Below are positions 26,085 to 35,792 of a stretch of 64,000 nt of DNA, piece after piece. The stretch is from contig NZ_JAFIQX010000003.1 of the NCBI RefSeq assembly GCF_017356035.1, positions 496,001 to 560,000 on the forward strand, read 5' to 3'. The notes under the pieces were generated by a model that saw only the letters and a list, made by a program, of their open reading frames with translations, did no database searches and was not told the origin of the DNA. Position numbers and translations under genes: made by a program. This DNA comes from Longitalea luteola (GTDB taxonomy: Bacteria; Bacteroidota; Bacteroidia; Chitinophagales; Chitinophagaceae). Each line of letters starts with the position of its first letter. Position 1 is the first letter of the stretch.

Positions 26085-27383
26085 ATGGAAGCGACTAAGA
26101 AGTATCATTTGACGGTAATCGGGTTAGGTTATGTAGGATTACCCTTAGCAGTAGAATTTGCTAAAAAGTATCCGGTGGTAGGCTTCGATATCAATAAAGA
26201 CCGGATTGCCGAATTGAGGTCGGGGAATGATCATACGCTGGAGATCAGCAGCGAACAGCTGACCTCCGTGTTAAAAAAGAAAGCGGATAGCCTTATGGGC
26301 TTATGGGTAAGCGATCAGCTGGAAGACATTAAGACCAGCAATGTATATATTGTTACGGTGCCAACCCCTGTTGATAAATACAACCGGCCCGATCTCACTC
26401 CCCTTGTGAAAGCCAGTGAAACAGTAGGTAAAGTTTTGAAAAAAGGCGATATCGTAGTGTATGAATCTACCGTATATCCAGGTGTTACCGAAGAAGAGTG
26501 CGTACCCATTCTGGAAAAAGTATCAGGGTTGAAATTCAATGTTGACTTTTTTGCCGGCTATTCGCCCGAGCGTATCAACCCAGGTGATAAAGAGCACACC
26601 GTTACAAAAATTAAAAAAGTAACCTCAGGTTCTACCCCCGAGGTAGGAGAAATAGTAAATGAAATTTACCGTAGCATCATTGTAGCAGGTACGCATCTGG
26701 CGCCTTCGATAAAAGTTGCTGAGGCCGCTAAGGTAATTGAGAATGCACAACGGGATATCAACATTGCCTTCATCAATGAGCTGGCCAAGATCTTCAACCT
26801 GCTGAATATCGATACCCAGGAAGTACTGGCAGCTGCTTCAACCAAATGGAATTTTTTACCATTCCGTCCGGGTCTGGTGGGCGGTCACTGTATCGGCGTT
26901 GACCCTTATTACCTGGCGCAAAAAGCTATGGAAGTAGGGTATCATCCCGAGATCATTCTCGCCGGACGCCGGTTGAACGACGGCATGGGCGCTTATGTAG
27001 CCGGTGAGGTTATAAAATTGATGGTGAAAAAAAGCATTCCGGTGTCGGGCAGCAAAGCGCTGGTATTGGGTATTACTTTCAAAGAGAACTGCCCCGACGT
27101 TCGCAACACTAAAGTGATTGACATTATCCGTCACTTGCAAAGCTACCATGTGCAGGTTGATATTTATGATCCCTGGGCCAACCCCGAAGAAGTAATGCAT
27201 GAGTATGGCGTAAAAACTATTCAGCAATTACCTGATTGCCAATCACAATACAATGCAGTAGTGCTGGCCGTATCGCATAAAGAGTTCAGTTATGAAACTA
27301 TCAAAAAATTATGTAGCGATCATTGCGTACTGTTCGATGTGAAAGCGCACCTGGATAAAGAATTAGTTGATGCACGTTTATAA
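26085..27383 (+). CDS. UDP-N-acetylhexosamine 6-dehydrogenase (WbpA/WbpO/VipA-like)
   Basis: The 432-residue protein has an N-terminal Rossmann domain ([17 protein letters not shown], about 13-29), the middle domain with [11 protein letters not shown] and the catalytic Cys269 in [12 protein letters not shown], and a C-terminal UDP-binding domain ([18 protein letters not shown]). This is the UDP-glucose/GDP-mannose dehydrogenase superfamily, in the branch that oxidises UDP-HexNAc (Vi-antigen VipA, WbpO). With the neighbouring 4-epimerase it would give UDP-GalNAcA or UDP-GlcNAcA. The exact epimer cannot be read from sequence. Confidence 0.92.
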   Translation: MEATKKYHLTVIGLGYVGLPLAVEFAKKYPVVGFDINKDRIAELRSGNDHTLEISSEQLTSVLKKKADSLMGLWVSDQLEDIKTSNVYIVTVPTPVDKYNRPDLTPLVKASETVGKVLKKGDIVVYESTVYPGVTEEECVPILEKVSGLKFNVDFFAGYSPERINPGDKEHTVTKIKKVTSGSTPEVGEIVNEIYRSIIVAGTHLAPSIKVAEAAKVIENAQRDINIAFINELAKIFNLLNIDTQEVLAAASTKWNFLPFRPGLVGGHCIGVDPYYLAQKAMEVGYHPEIILAGRRLNDGMGAYVAGEVIKLMVKKSIPVSGSKALVLGITFKENCPDVRNTKVIDIIRHLQSYHVQVDIYDPWANPEEVMHEYGVKTIQQLPDCQSQYNAVVLAVSHKEFSYETIKKLCSDHCVLFDVKAHLDKELVDARL

Positions 27384-27392
27384 TTATTAATT

Positions 27393-28394
27393 ATGTACAA
27401 TCAAAAATACCATACGGAAGATATTAGCCAGGCCTGCTTTCTGGTTACAGGAGGCGCCGGTTTTATCGGATCGAATATTGTTGAGTATTTAATGACCCAT
27501 GGCGCAGGTAAGGTGCGTGTGCTGGATAATTTCAGCACAGGCTCCATGGAAAATATTGAACATTGGCATGCTCATCCTGCCTTTAGCTTGATCGAAGGCG
27601 ATATACGCGACCTGGATACCTGCCGCCGCGCGCTGGAAGGAGTTGATTATGTATTGCACCAGGCAGCTCTGGGCTCTGTGCCGCGCTCCATCAACGATCC
27701 CATTACCAGCAACGAAGTGAATGTAAGCGGCTTCCTGAATATGCTGGTAGCCGCCCGTGACGCAGGGGTCAAAAGAATGGTGTATGCAGCCAGCTCCAGC
27801 ACCTACGGCGATCATCCGGGATTGCCTAAAGTAGAAGACAAGATCGGCAATCCGCTTTCACCGTATGCCGTTACAAAATATGTAAACGAGCTGTATGCTC
27901 AGGTGTTCAGCCGGGTGTACGATTTCCATACCATTGGCTTACGCTACTTCAATGTATTTGGCCCCCGCCAAAATCCGCGTGGTCCTTACGCCGCTGTAAT
28001 TCCCCTGTTTATTCAAAGTGCGTTGAAACAGGAAGCGCCTTACATCAACGGCGATGGTGCAACCAGCCGCGATTTCACGTATGTAGAAAATGCTGTACAG
28101 GCAAACATCAAAGCCTGCTTTGCTGCTGATCTCAAAAATCATGAAGTGGTGAATATTGCAGTAGGTGAGGCAACCACCCTGAACGAGTTGTGGAAGAACA
28201 TCTGCGACATTACAGGCATCGAGCTGCAGCCACTTTACCGCGAAGAACGCAAAGGGGATGTGCGCCATAGCCTGGCCAATGTTGGCAAGGCGCAGCAGCT
28301 GATCGGTTATCAGCCTGCAGTAACAATTCAAAAAGGATTACATACAACCGTAGAGTGGTATAAGCAGTCGTCCTATTTAAAAGTAACCTCATAA
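27393..28394 (+). CDS. UDP-N-acetylglucosamine 4-epimerase-like SDR (WbpP/VipB-type)
   Basis: The 333-residue extended SDR has the NAD-binding motif GGAGFIGSN (residues 20-28), active-site Ser/Thr in AASSSTYGD (about 130-138), YAVTK carrying the Tyr-x3-Lys pair (about 153-157) and [13 protein letters not shown]. The [17 protein letters not shown] stretch resembles WbpP/VipB. It follows the dehydrogenase by 9 bp. Likely reaction: interconversion of UDP-GlcNAc(A) and UDP-GalNAc(A). UDP-glucuronate epimerases look similar, so the substrate is an inference from the neighbour. Confidence 0.9.
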   Translation: MYNQKYHTEDISQACFLVTGGAGFIGSNIVEYLMTHGAGKVRVLDNFSTGSMENIEHWHAHPAFSLIEGDIRDLDTCRRALEGVDYVLHQAALGSVPRSINDPITSNEVNVSGFLNMLVAARDAGVKRMVYAASSSTYGDHPGLPKVEDKIGNPLSPYAVTKYVNELYAQVFSRVYDFHTIGLRYFNVFGPRQNPRGPYAAVIPLFIQSALKQEAPYINGDGATSRDFTYVENAVQANIKACFAADLKNHEVVNIAVGEATTLNELWKNICDITGIELQPLYREERKGDVRHSLANVGKAQQLIGYQPAVTIQKGLHTTVEWYKQSSYLKVTS

Positions 28395-28436
28395 AAGTTA
28401 AATACCAGTAACCGGCGTTTAATAAATTAACCCACA

Positions 28437-29288
28437 ATGAATAGATACATACATCCGGCCACCCTTATTCTCTGTTTTGTAGCGTTTGTTCTGATGTTCA
28501 CCACTTCTTGCAGTACCAGCAAAAAATTGAATTATTTCAATGATCTGCCCGATGCAGAAGCGTATGAATTAAAGAAAATGCCCATACTGGAGCGTGTTAT
28601 TGAACGCGGTGACCGGTTAGACATTTCCTTTATTGTGAAGGACCAGGAAAGCGCAGCCTTCTTTAACAAGAACGGCATGGCCCCGGCTGCTTCGGCAGCC
28701 ATGGGCGCTGGCGCAGGCCTTGGTACCAGCGCGAGGGGAGGCATGGGCATGGGTGGTGGAACCGCTGCTACGAGCCCGGCCTATGAAGTGGATGCTCAGG
28801 GCGAAATAGAAATGCCGGTTGTGGGTAAGGTTAAGCTCGCGGGGTTAACCACGCTGCAGGCAAAACAAAAGTTGGTAGAGCTGGTTAGCCCGTTCCTGAA
28901 AGATCCATTGGTGGAAGTAAGTTTTACGACCTTTAAGGTAACCGTACTAGGTGAGGTGAGGCTGCCCGGTACCTTCATACTTTCGGCGCAACATGCAACG
29001 CTGTTCCAGGCTCTGGCTGCGGCCGGCGATCTGCCCCACACAGCCAAGCGGTACGATATACGTTTGTTCCGCGACTACAATGGCAAAAGAACAGTCAGAA
29101 AATTCGATCTTCGAAAAGCCAGTGTATTGGAGGATCCGAACATTTTTCAAATGCGGCCGAATGATGTGATCTACGTACAGGCCCGTTCTAATTCTATCTT
29201 CAAAGAAGATTTCACCGTATTTGCCTCTATAGTAACAATCGTGCTTTCTGCCCTTACACTGGTTACTATTCGCAATAATAACAACTAA
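28437..29288 (+). CDS. Wza-like polysaccharide export lipoprotein
   Basis: The 283-residue protein is a lipoprotein (lipobox ending at Cys25, MFTTSC). It has a poly_export domain (IERGDRLDISFIV, then YEVDAQGEIEMPVVGKVKLAGLT) and a SLBB domain (VTVLGEVRLPGTFILSAQHATLFQAL). A Gly/Ala/Met-rich insert of about 35 residues sits at about 76-115, between the two strands of the export domain; it is unusual and probably a flexible loop. A C-terminal membrane helix (TVFASIVTIVLSALTLVTI) anchors it. Role: outer-membrane channel for polysaccharide, working with the Wzc-like protein encoded 11 bp downstream. Confidence 0.93.
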   Translation: MNRYIHPATLILCFVAFVLMFTTSCSTSKKLNYFNDLPDAEAYELKKMPILERVIERGDRLDISFIVKDQESAAFFNKNGMAPAASAAMGAGAGLGTSARGGMGMGGGTAATSPAYEVDAQGEIEMPVVGKVKLAGLTTLQAKQKLVELVSPFLKDPLVEVSFTTFKVTVLGEVRLPGTFILSAQHATLFQALAAAGDLPHTAKRYDIRLFRDYNGKRTVRKFDLRKASVLEDPNIFQMRPNDVIYVQARSNSIFKEDFTVFASIVTIVLSALTLVTIRNNNN

Positions 29289-29299
29289 AACTTACCTCC

Positions 29300-31663
29300 A
29301 TGGAGCAGAAGTATTATGATGAGCCCGAAGAAAGCAAGGGTTTTGATGCAAAACGACTTTTTTCAAAACTCGCCAAAAACTACTACTGGCTTATTTTATC
29401 TGCCGTTGTTTGTTTAGCCGTTGCTTTTCTTTATATCCGGTATACAACACCGCTTTACCAGGCGTCAACCTATATTCAGGTGCAATCGCCCAGCGAGGTA
29501 ACCACCAACATCCTCGGCGGGTCTGCCTTTAGCCAGGGGCCCACCGCCGCTGCGCAGGCGCAACCTGATCTCAACAGCGAAATATTCAAGCTGGAATCGG
29601 CTGCACTGATCGAGAAGATCGTTGATTCATTACACCTGAACATAGAAGTAATGACCAGGGGCCGCGTGCTCGATAAGCAGCTGCACCTTGATTCATTACC
29701 GTTTACGATCAAGGTGAACCGTTGGGATGCCGATGAAAAAACACCTGTTTATGAATTACAGGTGAGCGAAGCAGGTTATACATTGCAGTACGAACAACAA
29801 CAGGTAAAAGGCGCCTATTTCAAGCCACTGGTGTTTAAGCGGGATACCATTACCATAGAACCCAGGCCGCTTACCACCATTCCGGCAGGTAAGTACCTGC
29901 TCCGTTTCCCGGGGATGGCAGGATCCGTGTCAAAATATGCATCCAGGATAAAGGCCAGCGCTCTTCCAAAAGGCGGCATGGCCATGTTGCAATTATCTGT
30001 TCGTGACGAAATACCCGAAAGGGCCAAACAAATAGTTGAAGTACTTCTCCACAATTATGATCAGGCGAATTTCGAGTTCAAGAGCAAAGCCCTGCGTACC
30101 GAAATCGAGTTCCTCGAGAACCGGTTGGCCACAGTTTCATCAGAACTGTCGCAACAGGCCAATAAGGTAAAGGACTTTAAATCTACCAATAAGGTAAATG
30201 ATGTGCCTACTTCGGCTAACCAGATCCTTGGTAACCTGGTAACGCTGGATACCCGTAAAAGCGAAAACCTGTTAAAAGAAAATCTGTTGAACCAGGTGGA
30301 AGCGAATATTCGCGAACAAAGCGGGCAGGAGCAGATCATTCCAAACGTTACAGCTTTGATGGATCCGGGCCTGAGCCAGTTTGTTGACACATACAATAAA
30401 CTGGTCTTAAGAAGAAAGGAGATCCTCGACCGCGGTACACCCCAGGATATTCGTTTACCCGAGATCAATGCAGGGCTGAATAATTTGAAGAACAGCATTT
30501 ATCAAAGCATCAATAGTCTTCGCCAGCAGTTAAAAACAAGCAATGCCTTTATTGCTTCCCAGGAGCAAAACCAGACCGGCCGCTTCCAGGGCATGGCTGA
30601 AAAAGAAAAAGACCTTAACCAGACCAACCGGGTGTTGGGCGTGAAAGATGCCCTGTATACCTTCCTGCAGCAGAAGATCGAGGATAAGAAAATGGAGTAT
30701 GCTTCTGCAGGTATTGCCGGCACCCGCATTATAGACTGGAACATCAGCAAGAGCGTAAACCCGAAGCCGTACGTAATATATGCCATCGCATTTTTGCTGG
30801 GTATTATGGTGCCTGTGATGGTGGTGGTGATCCAGTTCATGCTGAACAAAAAAATTGAGACCCGCGAAGATGTGCAGGGTATAACATCCCTGCCTATTGC
30901 CGGTGAGATCATTCTCGATAACAGCAATGCCGACCTGGTAATTGCTGAAGAGACGGTATCGCCGATTGCCGAGCAGTTCAGGACATTGCGCACGAACATT
31001 TCTTACATGGGTTACAACCCCGATCAGAAGGTGCTGATGGTAACTTCCTGCAAAAGTGGTGAAGGAAAGAGCTTTGTGAGTTTGAACCTGGCGAGTTCGC
31101 TGGCTATTAGCAGCAAGAAAGTGGTATTGCTGGAGTTCGACCTGCGGAATCCGGGGCTGTCCGAACGCCTGGGATTTAAAAAGTTCACTGGTATCGCCAA
31201 CTATCTGCGTGGGGAAGTGCAGGTAGATGATGTATTGAAAGCCGTTCCTGAAATAGAGAACCTTACTTTTGTGAGCGCCGGTACGCCATTACCGCTGAAC
31301 CCTGGTGAAATTATTCTGCATCCGCGCATGAAATCGCTGTTCGATTACCTGAAGGCTCATTATGATTATATTATTTTAGATACGCCTCCGGTAGAAGCAG
31401 TGTCAGACGCATTATCTTTGGGCAAACATGCAGATCTTTCCTTCTTTATTTTGCGACATAAGTTTACCCTGCGACCATCGCTTAAACTTATCAATCAGTT
31501 ACATGAAGATCAGAAGCTGCCGCACATTTCGCTGATCATAAACGGTATTAGACCCGGTTATGGATTCCAGCATGTATATGGTTACGGTTACGAATATAGC
31601 CAGACGGGGAAAGGGAAAAAGAAAAAAAAGAACAATGCCGATAGCAAACTGAAAATAGCATAA
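29300..31663 (+). CDS. Wzc-like polysaccharide co-polymerase with BY-kinase domain
   Basis: The 787-residue inner-membrane protein has a first membrane segment (about 29-49), a Wzz/GNVR periplasmic domain with long coiled coil (about 270-480), a second membrane segment (about 497-517), then a cytoplasmic tyrosine kinase domain. Walker A is KSGEGKS (about 584-590), followed by VVLLEFDLRNPGLS (Walker A') and YIILDTPPVE (Walker B). The C-terminus carries a tyrosine cluster (VYGYGYEYSQ) and a Lys-rich tail. Known role: controls chain length and export, with the Tyr cluster autophosphorylated. It is the partner of the Wza-like protein. Confidence 0.95.
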   Translation: MEQKYYDEPEESKGFDAKRLFSKLAKNYYWLILSAVVCLAVAFLYIRYTTPLYQASTYIQVQSPSEVTTNILGGSAFSQGPTAAAQAQPDLNSEIFKLESAALIEKIVDSLHLNIEVMTRGRVLDKQLHLDSLPFTIKVNRWDADEKTPVYELQVSEAGYTLQYEQQQVKGAYFKPLVFKRDTITIEPRPLTTIPAGKYLLRFPGMAGSVSKYASRIKASALPKGGMAMLQLSVRDEIPERAKQIVEVLLHNYDQANFEFKSKALRTEIEFLENRLATVSSELSQQANKVKDFKSTNKVNDVPTSANQILGNLVTLDTRKSENLLKENLLNQVEANIREQSGQEQIIPNVTALMDPGLSQFVDTYNKLVLRRKEILDRGTPQDIRLPEINAGLNNLKNSIYQSINSLRQQLKTSNAFIASQEQNQTGRFQGMAEKEKDLNQTNRVLGVKDALYTFLQQKIEDKKMEYASAGIAGTRIIDWNISKSVNPKPYVIYAIAFLLGIMVPVMVVVIQFMLNKKIETREDVQGITSLPIAGEIILDNSNADLVIAEETVSPIAEQFRTLRTNISYMGYNPDQKVLMVTSCKSGEGKSFVSLNLASSLAISSKKVVLLEFDLRNPGLSERLGFKKFTGIANYLRGEVQVDDVLKAVPEIENLTFVSAGTPLPLNPGEIILHPRMKSLFDYLKAHYDYIILDTPPVEAVSDALSLGKHADLSFFILRHKFTLRPSLKLINQLHEDQKLPHISLIINGIRPGYGFQHVYGYGYEYSQTGKGKKKKKNNADSKLKIA

Positions 31664-31747
31664 CGAACGCAAAACGCTAAACGCTGAACGCAAAACGCAA
31701 AACGCTGAACGCTGAACGCAAAACGCTGAACGCAAAACGCAAAACGC
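31664..31747. repeat. Heptad array NNAACGC, twelve units in perfect phase
   Basis: Exactly twelve 7-mers, all ending AACGC: one CGAACGC, then AAAACGC, TAAACGC and TGAACGC in mixed order. The array begins right after the Wzc stop codon and ends before the palindrome at 31766. Confidence 0.9.
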
Positions 31748-31765
31748 GGGGCGACACGTGCAAAA

Positions 31766-31785
31766 CCTGCCTGCCGGCAGGCAGG
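31766..31785. repeat. 20-bp perfect palindrome, CCTGCCTGCC plus its complement
   Basis: CCTGCCTGCC (31766-31775) is followed immediately by GGCAGGCAGG (31776-31785). It is strongly GC-rich against an AT-rich surrounding and lies in the 280-bp gap between Wzc and the ABC transporter. Further GC-rich copies of CAGGCAGG follow at 31810. It could be a dispersed palindromic element. Confidence 0.7.
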
Positions 31786-31943
31786 CTCCCAGCCGGGGCG
31801 AACTTTCGCAGGCAGGGAACAATGACGAAGTTCAATGATAAGGATGCAGCGTTAAGCATTAAGCGCTTGCCGTTAGGCGTAAATCAAGAATCAATACCAC
31901 CTAATCCTGAAGGGACGCGATACCTGGCGGGTAAAATACAAGA

Positions 31944-33752
31944 ATGATGAAATTTTCTTTGAAGATCAATTTCCTGACGCATTTTAAATACTATTACAGC
32001 ATTATAGGCAGCAAGCTGTTCTTATTCCTGGGCCTCAGCATACTCATCAGCTTTTTGGATGGTATGGGGCTTGCCATGTTCATCCCTTTATTAAAGGCGG
32101 TAGGTGACGGCCAGACAGCGCAGGCTGCAGCCGATACCCAGGAGTCGCTGGGACAATTGCAGCATGTTATCGGACTTATCAAAAAAATGGGATTTGAGCT
32201 CACAGTCACCACCGTGCTGATGTGCCTCGTTACCATGTTCGTGTTCAAAGGCATCATGAAGTATATCCAGATGAAGTTCTATGCCGGTTTGCGCGAATTG
32301 TTCACTAAAAAAGTACGTTACCGCCTGGTAAATAACCTGGAAGGATTATCCTATAGCGCTTTTTTGAAAATTGATTCGGGTAAAATTCAGAATACGCTCA
32401 CTACTGAAGTTCAAAGGTTGTTCCTATCGTTCAGTTTTTATTTTACGGCAGCGCAGGCAGCAGTGATGCTGTTGACCTACATGTTCCTGGCATTTCTGGC
32501 CAACTATCAGTTTGCCGTGCTGGTGTGTTTCGGGGCGGTATTGTCGAACCTCATTTATAATAACATTTATAAAACCACCAAGCGGGCTTCAAATGAGTTG
32601 TCGAAAAAAGGCAGTGATTTCAATAGCTTCCTGATCCAGACGACCCATTACTTCAAATACCTCAAGTCAACCAATACTTTTAACCGGTATTCCGGGAAAC
32701 TGAAGAATGTAATTAACCAGGCCGAGGGGTTAAACCGCAAGATCGGCCACATGACCGCCATTGCTACAAGCATCAAGGAGCCCATCATTGTAATAATAGT
32801 TACCATAGTAATATTTGTACAGTTGAACTGGCTGGGCGCCCATTTGGGAAGTATCATTCTGAGCTTGTTGCTGTTTTACCGCGCGCTTAGTTTTCTGGTG
32901 ATGACGCAGAATTACTGGCAGAACTTTATTGAGAACAGCGGCGGTATCAATGCAGTAAATTCCCTCACGAAAGAAATGGCAGCGTTGCAGGAAGTGCATG
33001 GTCCGGTGGCCTTTAAAACGCTCCAGGATAAGATAGAGCTCAAAAATGTTTCGCTTTCCTTCGACAGTTTGAAGGTGCTCGATGGCATTAATATGCAACT
33101 GGCGAAAAAATCAACCATTGCCCTGGTAGGGGAAAGCGGCGCCGGGAAAACAACCCTCGCCAATATGATCGCCGGTCTTATAAGACCCGATACCGGTGAG
33201 ATGTACATCGATGGTATACCCAGCCACCAGTATAATCTCAACACCTATCGCAACATGGTAGGTTATATTTCACAGGAGCCGGTAGTGTTCAACGATACCA
33301 TTTTCAATAATATCACTTTCTGGGCCGAGCGCACACCTGAGAATATAAAGAGGTTTAACGACGTGTTGCGGATGGCTTCCCTGCACAACTTCGTTGAATC
33401 CTTACCTGAAAAGGAACTCACCCGCCTGGGTGATCACGGTACGCTGATCTCCGGTGGACAACGCCAGCGGATCTCCATTGCCCGCGAGTTATATAAGGAC
33501 ACCGAAGTGCTGATCTTTGATGAAGCTACTTCGGCGCTTGACTCAGAAACAGAAAAGATCATTCAGCAAAATATAGAACAGTTACACGGTAATTACACGG
33601 TTATCCTGATAGCCCACCGTTTATCGACCATCAAAGGCGCAGATACCATTTACCTGCTCGAAAAAGGAAAGGTCACTGCATCCGGTTCATTCGAAGAAAT
33701 GGTACATAAATCTACCCGCTTCAAAAAGATGGTTTCATTGCAGGGAATTTAA
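31944..33752 (+). CDS. ABC transporter, fused permease and ATPase (PglK/MsbA-like flippase)
   Basis: The 602-residue protein has an ABC exporter membrane domain (first segment LFLFLGLSILISFLDGMGLA, about 24-43; six segments to about residue 330) and an ATPase domain with Walker A GESGAGKT (about 396-403), signature ISGGQRQRISIA and Walker B VLIFDEATSALD, then the H-loop IAHRLS. The early FLDGMGLAMFIPLL segment resembles PglK-type lipid-linked-oligosaccharide flippases. No Wzx-type flippase is found in the locus, so this protein may flip the lipid-linked repeat unit (inference). Lipid A or peptide export remain alternatives. It begins after a repeat-rich 280-bp gap. Confidence 0.9.
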   Translation: MMKFSLKINFLTHFKYYYSIIGSKLFLFLGLSILISFLDGMGLAMFIPLLKAVGDGQTAQAAADTQESLGQLQHVIGLIKKMGFELTVTTVLMCLVTMFVFKGIMKYIQMKFYAGLRELFTKKVRYRLVNNLEGLSYSAFLKIDSGKIQNTLTTEVQRLFLSFSFYFTAAQAAVMLLTYMFLAFLANYQFAVLVCFGAVLSNLIYNNIYKTTKRASNELSKKGSDFNSFLIQTTHYFKYLKSTNTFNRYSGKLKNVINQAEGLNRKIGHMTAIATSIKEPIIVIIVTIVIFVQLNWLGAHLGSIILSLLLFYRALSFLVMTQNYWQNFIENSGGINAVNSLTKEMAALQEVHGPVAFKTLQDKIELKNVSLSFDSLKVLDGINMQLAKKSTIALVGESGAGKTTLANMIAGLIRPDTGEMYIDGIPSHQYNLNTYRNMVGYISQEPVVFNDTIFNNITFWAERTPENIKRFNDVLRMASLHNFVESLPEKELTRLGDHGTLISGGQRQRISIARELYKDTEVLIFDEATSALDSETEKIIQQNIEQLHGNYTVILIAHRLSTIKGADTIYLLEKGKVTASGSFEEMVHKSTRFKKMVSLQGI

Positions 33753-33906
33753 TGATTTACATTATTGACTGAAAACAATCGGGACGGGATTCCCTGTGCG
33801 AATGCCATGTCCCGGCCTTGCTATGACCCTAACTGAAAATCACACTAAACTTATACAAATAATCCCTTGGAACTGGCACCCTGCGGTGCCTTAAATGTAT
33901 CGCACC

Positions 33907-34797
33907 ATGAGTAATAAAAAGTTTGCCGCATTTATTGTTACTTATCAACGGCCTGACATTTTAATGGATACCATTCAAAAGATACTCAATCAAACAAGGC
34001 CTCCGGAGAAGTTAATGGTAGTTGATAACAATGATAATGACGAAACCAAAAACCGGCTGGCGCAACTGTATCCCGAGGTAGTGCATTTAAAAATGGACTA
34101 TAATTCAGGATTTGCAGGTGGTGGCAGCAGAGGATTGCAGGTGCTCGCCAAAGAAGGATATGAATGGATCCTGTGGGCTGATGATAATGATCCTCCGGAG
34201 ACGGAAGATACGCTTGAAAAGCTCTTGCAACTGGCAGAAAGATCGGGTAGTGAGTGCGGACAGGTTGGCGTGGTTGGCCACAAAATAAACAGGCGCACCG
34301 GCCTCGTTGTAAGAACCACCAATGAGGAATTGGAAAGTTCGGAAGCCCTGGAAGTAGATACCATCGGTGGCGGGCAAATGAAGATCATCAGGGGAGAAAG
34401 CGTATTGAAAGGAATTGTACCCGAAGCCAAATTGTTTTTCGGCTTTGAAGATCTCGATCATGACCTGTCGCAAAAAAGAGCCGGTTACAAGATCCTGGTA
34501 CATACAGGACTTTTCAAACATGTGCGTAAGAAATTTAACCGGGTGAATTACAAAAGATCGAGAACCGTAAGAAAGAAAGATGAAAGTGTGTTGTGGCGTG
34601 ACTATTACAGCCTTCGCAACGGACTGTTCGTAATGTCAAAAAACAAGTATTACCTGGCATTCTTTTCCATTCTTTTTTTATCGGTGGCCAGAAGCCTGGT
34701 AAGCTATAAATATGGTTTCCGCTACGGAACGCTGGTAACTAAAAATACATGCAAGGCAGTTCGCGACTACGGTCTGGGAAGATGGTATAAAAGATAG
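33907..34797 (+). CDS. Glycosyltransferase family 2 (GlfT2/rhamnosyltransferase-like)
   Basis: I prefer the ATG at 33907 (MSNKKFAAFIVTYQRPD); an in-frame ATG at 33895 adds four residues and lies against a small GGCACC/GGTGCC hairpin (33875-33890). The protein of about 296 residues has a GT-A fold: VVDNNDNDETK (about 41-51), NSGFAGGGSRG, and the metal-binding region ILWADDNDPPE. The C-terminal portion LWRDYYSLRNGLFV is typical of this GT2 branch. It adds a sugar from a nucleotide donor on the cytoplasmic face; donor and acceptor are unknown. Confidence 0.9.
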   Translation: MSNKKFAAFIVTYQRPDILMDTIQKILNQTRPPEKLMVVDNNDNDETKNRLAQLYPEVVHLKMDYNSGFAGGGSRGLQVLAKEGYEWILWADDNDPPETEDTLEKLLQLAERSGSECGQVGVVGHKINRRTGLVVRTTNEELESSEALEVDTIGGGQMKIIRGESVLKGIVPEAKLFFGFEDLDHDLSQKRAGYKILVHTGLFKHVRKKFNRVNYKRSRTVRKKDESVLWRDYYSLRNGLFVMSKNKYYLAFFSILFLSVARSLVSYKYGFRYGTLVTKNTCKAVRDYGLGRWYKR

Positions 34798-34850
34798 TCC
34801 GTTCTGCGTGGATCAGCAGAAGCCAAGTAATTAATCCAATCATTAATGTT

Positions 34851-35792
34851 ATGAATACACGTGTTTGCGCCATTGTGGTGACCTTTAACCGCCTTGAAAC
34901 ATTAAAAACAGCTATAGCACACGTTTTAGAACAAACGGTAAGACCAGCAGAGATTGTTATAGTTGATAACAACAGCACAGACGGTACGCGGGAATACCTG
35001 CGATCGCTGCAAGGACAACATAGCATTCATTGCATTTTTATGGAAACTAATACCGGCTCTGCCGGCGCCATTTCAAAAGGAATGATGTATGGACTGGCTA
35101 AAAATGCATTTGATTATTTCTGGATAATAGACGATGATACTTTTTATGCCGCCAACGCACTGAAAGATCTCATTGAGAATATCGAGGAAACACCTTTTGT
35201 GATGTTGGGTTTGCATGGCGCTAACTTCAGAATGGGCAAAAAAGTGAGGGTTAAACCAGCCATTAAATTGCAGGAGGCGGAATATGCAATGATCGACGGC
35301 GCTATTATTAAAACAGATGTGGTTCGCAGGATCGGTCCGGTGTGCGAAGCATTTTTTATGATGTGCGATGATCATGAATATTCATTAAGGATCAGAAAAA
35401 ATGGATTCAGACTGGGCGTGTTACAGAACGGAGCAGATGATCGCCAGTTATTAGGGGGCAGCGGACAATTTTCCAACGCCACATTATGGCGCGGATATTA
35501 TTCAGCCCGTAATCATACGTTCATCATTAAAATGCATTTCTCGGTACCTGAGTTTATTGCTTACGTCTATCACCAGCTGAAACTGCTGGTTATGACGGCC
35601 ATCCTGGCGCCGGACCGGGTAAGACGGGTTAAATTCAGGTTGCTGGGTATATGGCATGGGATCAAGGGCATGGGCGGAAGAACCCTGGACCCAGAAACAC
35701 TGGAATTCATTACGGAAAAAAATGCCACCCCGCAGACATTGACCCCCCAGCCCGGCTATATCAATACAGGCAAAACAGCGATAATCAAATAA
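34851..35792 (+). CDS. Glycosyltransferase family 2
   Basis: The 313-residue GT-A protein has IVVTFNRLETLKTAI at its start, VDNNSTDGTREYL (about 43-55), NTGSAGAISKGM and the divalent-metal motif WIIDDDT. The C-terminal RGYYSARNHTFI helix resembles its upstream neighbour, so the pair may derive from an old duplication. Its stop codon overlaps the next start in TAATG. Galactofuranosyl- or rhamnosyl-transferase-like activities are known in this branch; the linkage is not predictable. Confidence 0.9.
   Translation: MNTRVCAIVVTFNRLETLKTAIAHVLEQTVRPAEIVIVDNNSTDGTREYLRSLQGQHSIHCIFMETNTGSAGAISKGMMYGLAKNAFDYFWIIDDDTFYAANALKDLIENIEETPFVMLGLHGANFRMGKKVRVKPAIKLQEAEYAMIDGAIIKTDVVRRIGPVCEAFFMMCDDHEYSLRIRKNGFRLGVLQNGADDRQLLGGSGQFSNATLWRGYYSARNHTFIIKMHFSVPEFIAYVYHQLKLLVMTAILAPDRVRRVKFRLLGIWHGIKGMGGRTLDPETLEFITEKNATPQTLTPQPGYINTGKTAIIK

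Noticed and set aside
31499-31859. Minus-strand reading frames with periodic FCVLRSAF peptides
   Set aside because: They translate the heptad array and overlap the Wzc 3' end; the periodicity explains the open frame.
35651-35791. Upstream extension of the GT4 gene
   Set aside because: It lies inside the preceding GT2 gene; the TAATG overlap at 35790-35794 gives a natural start.
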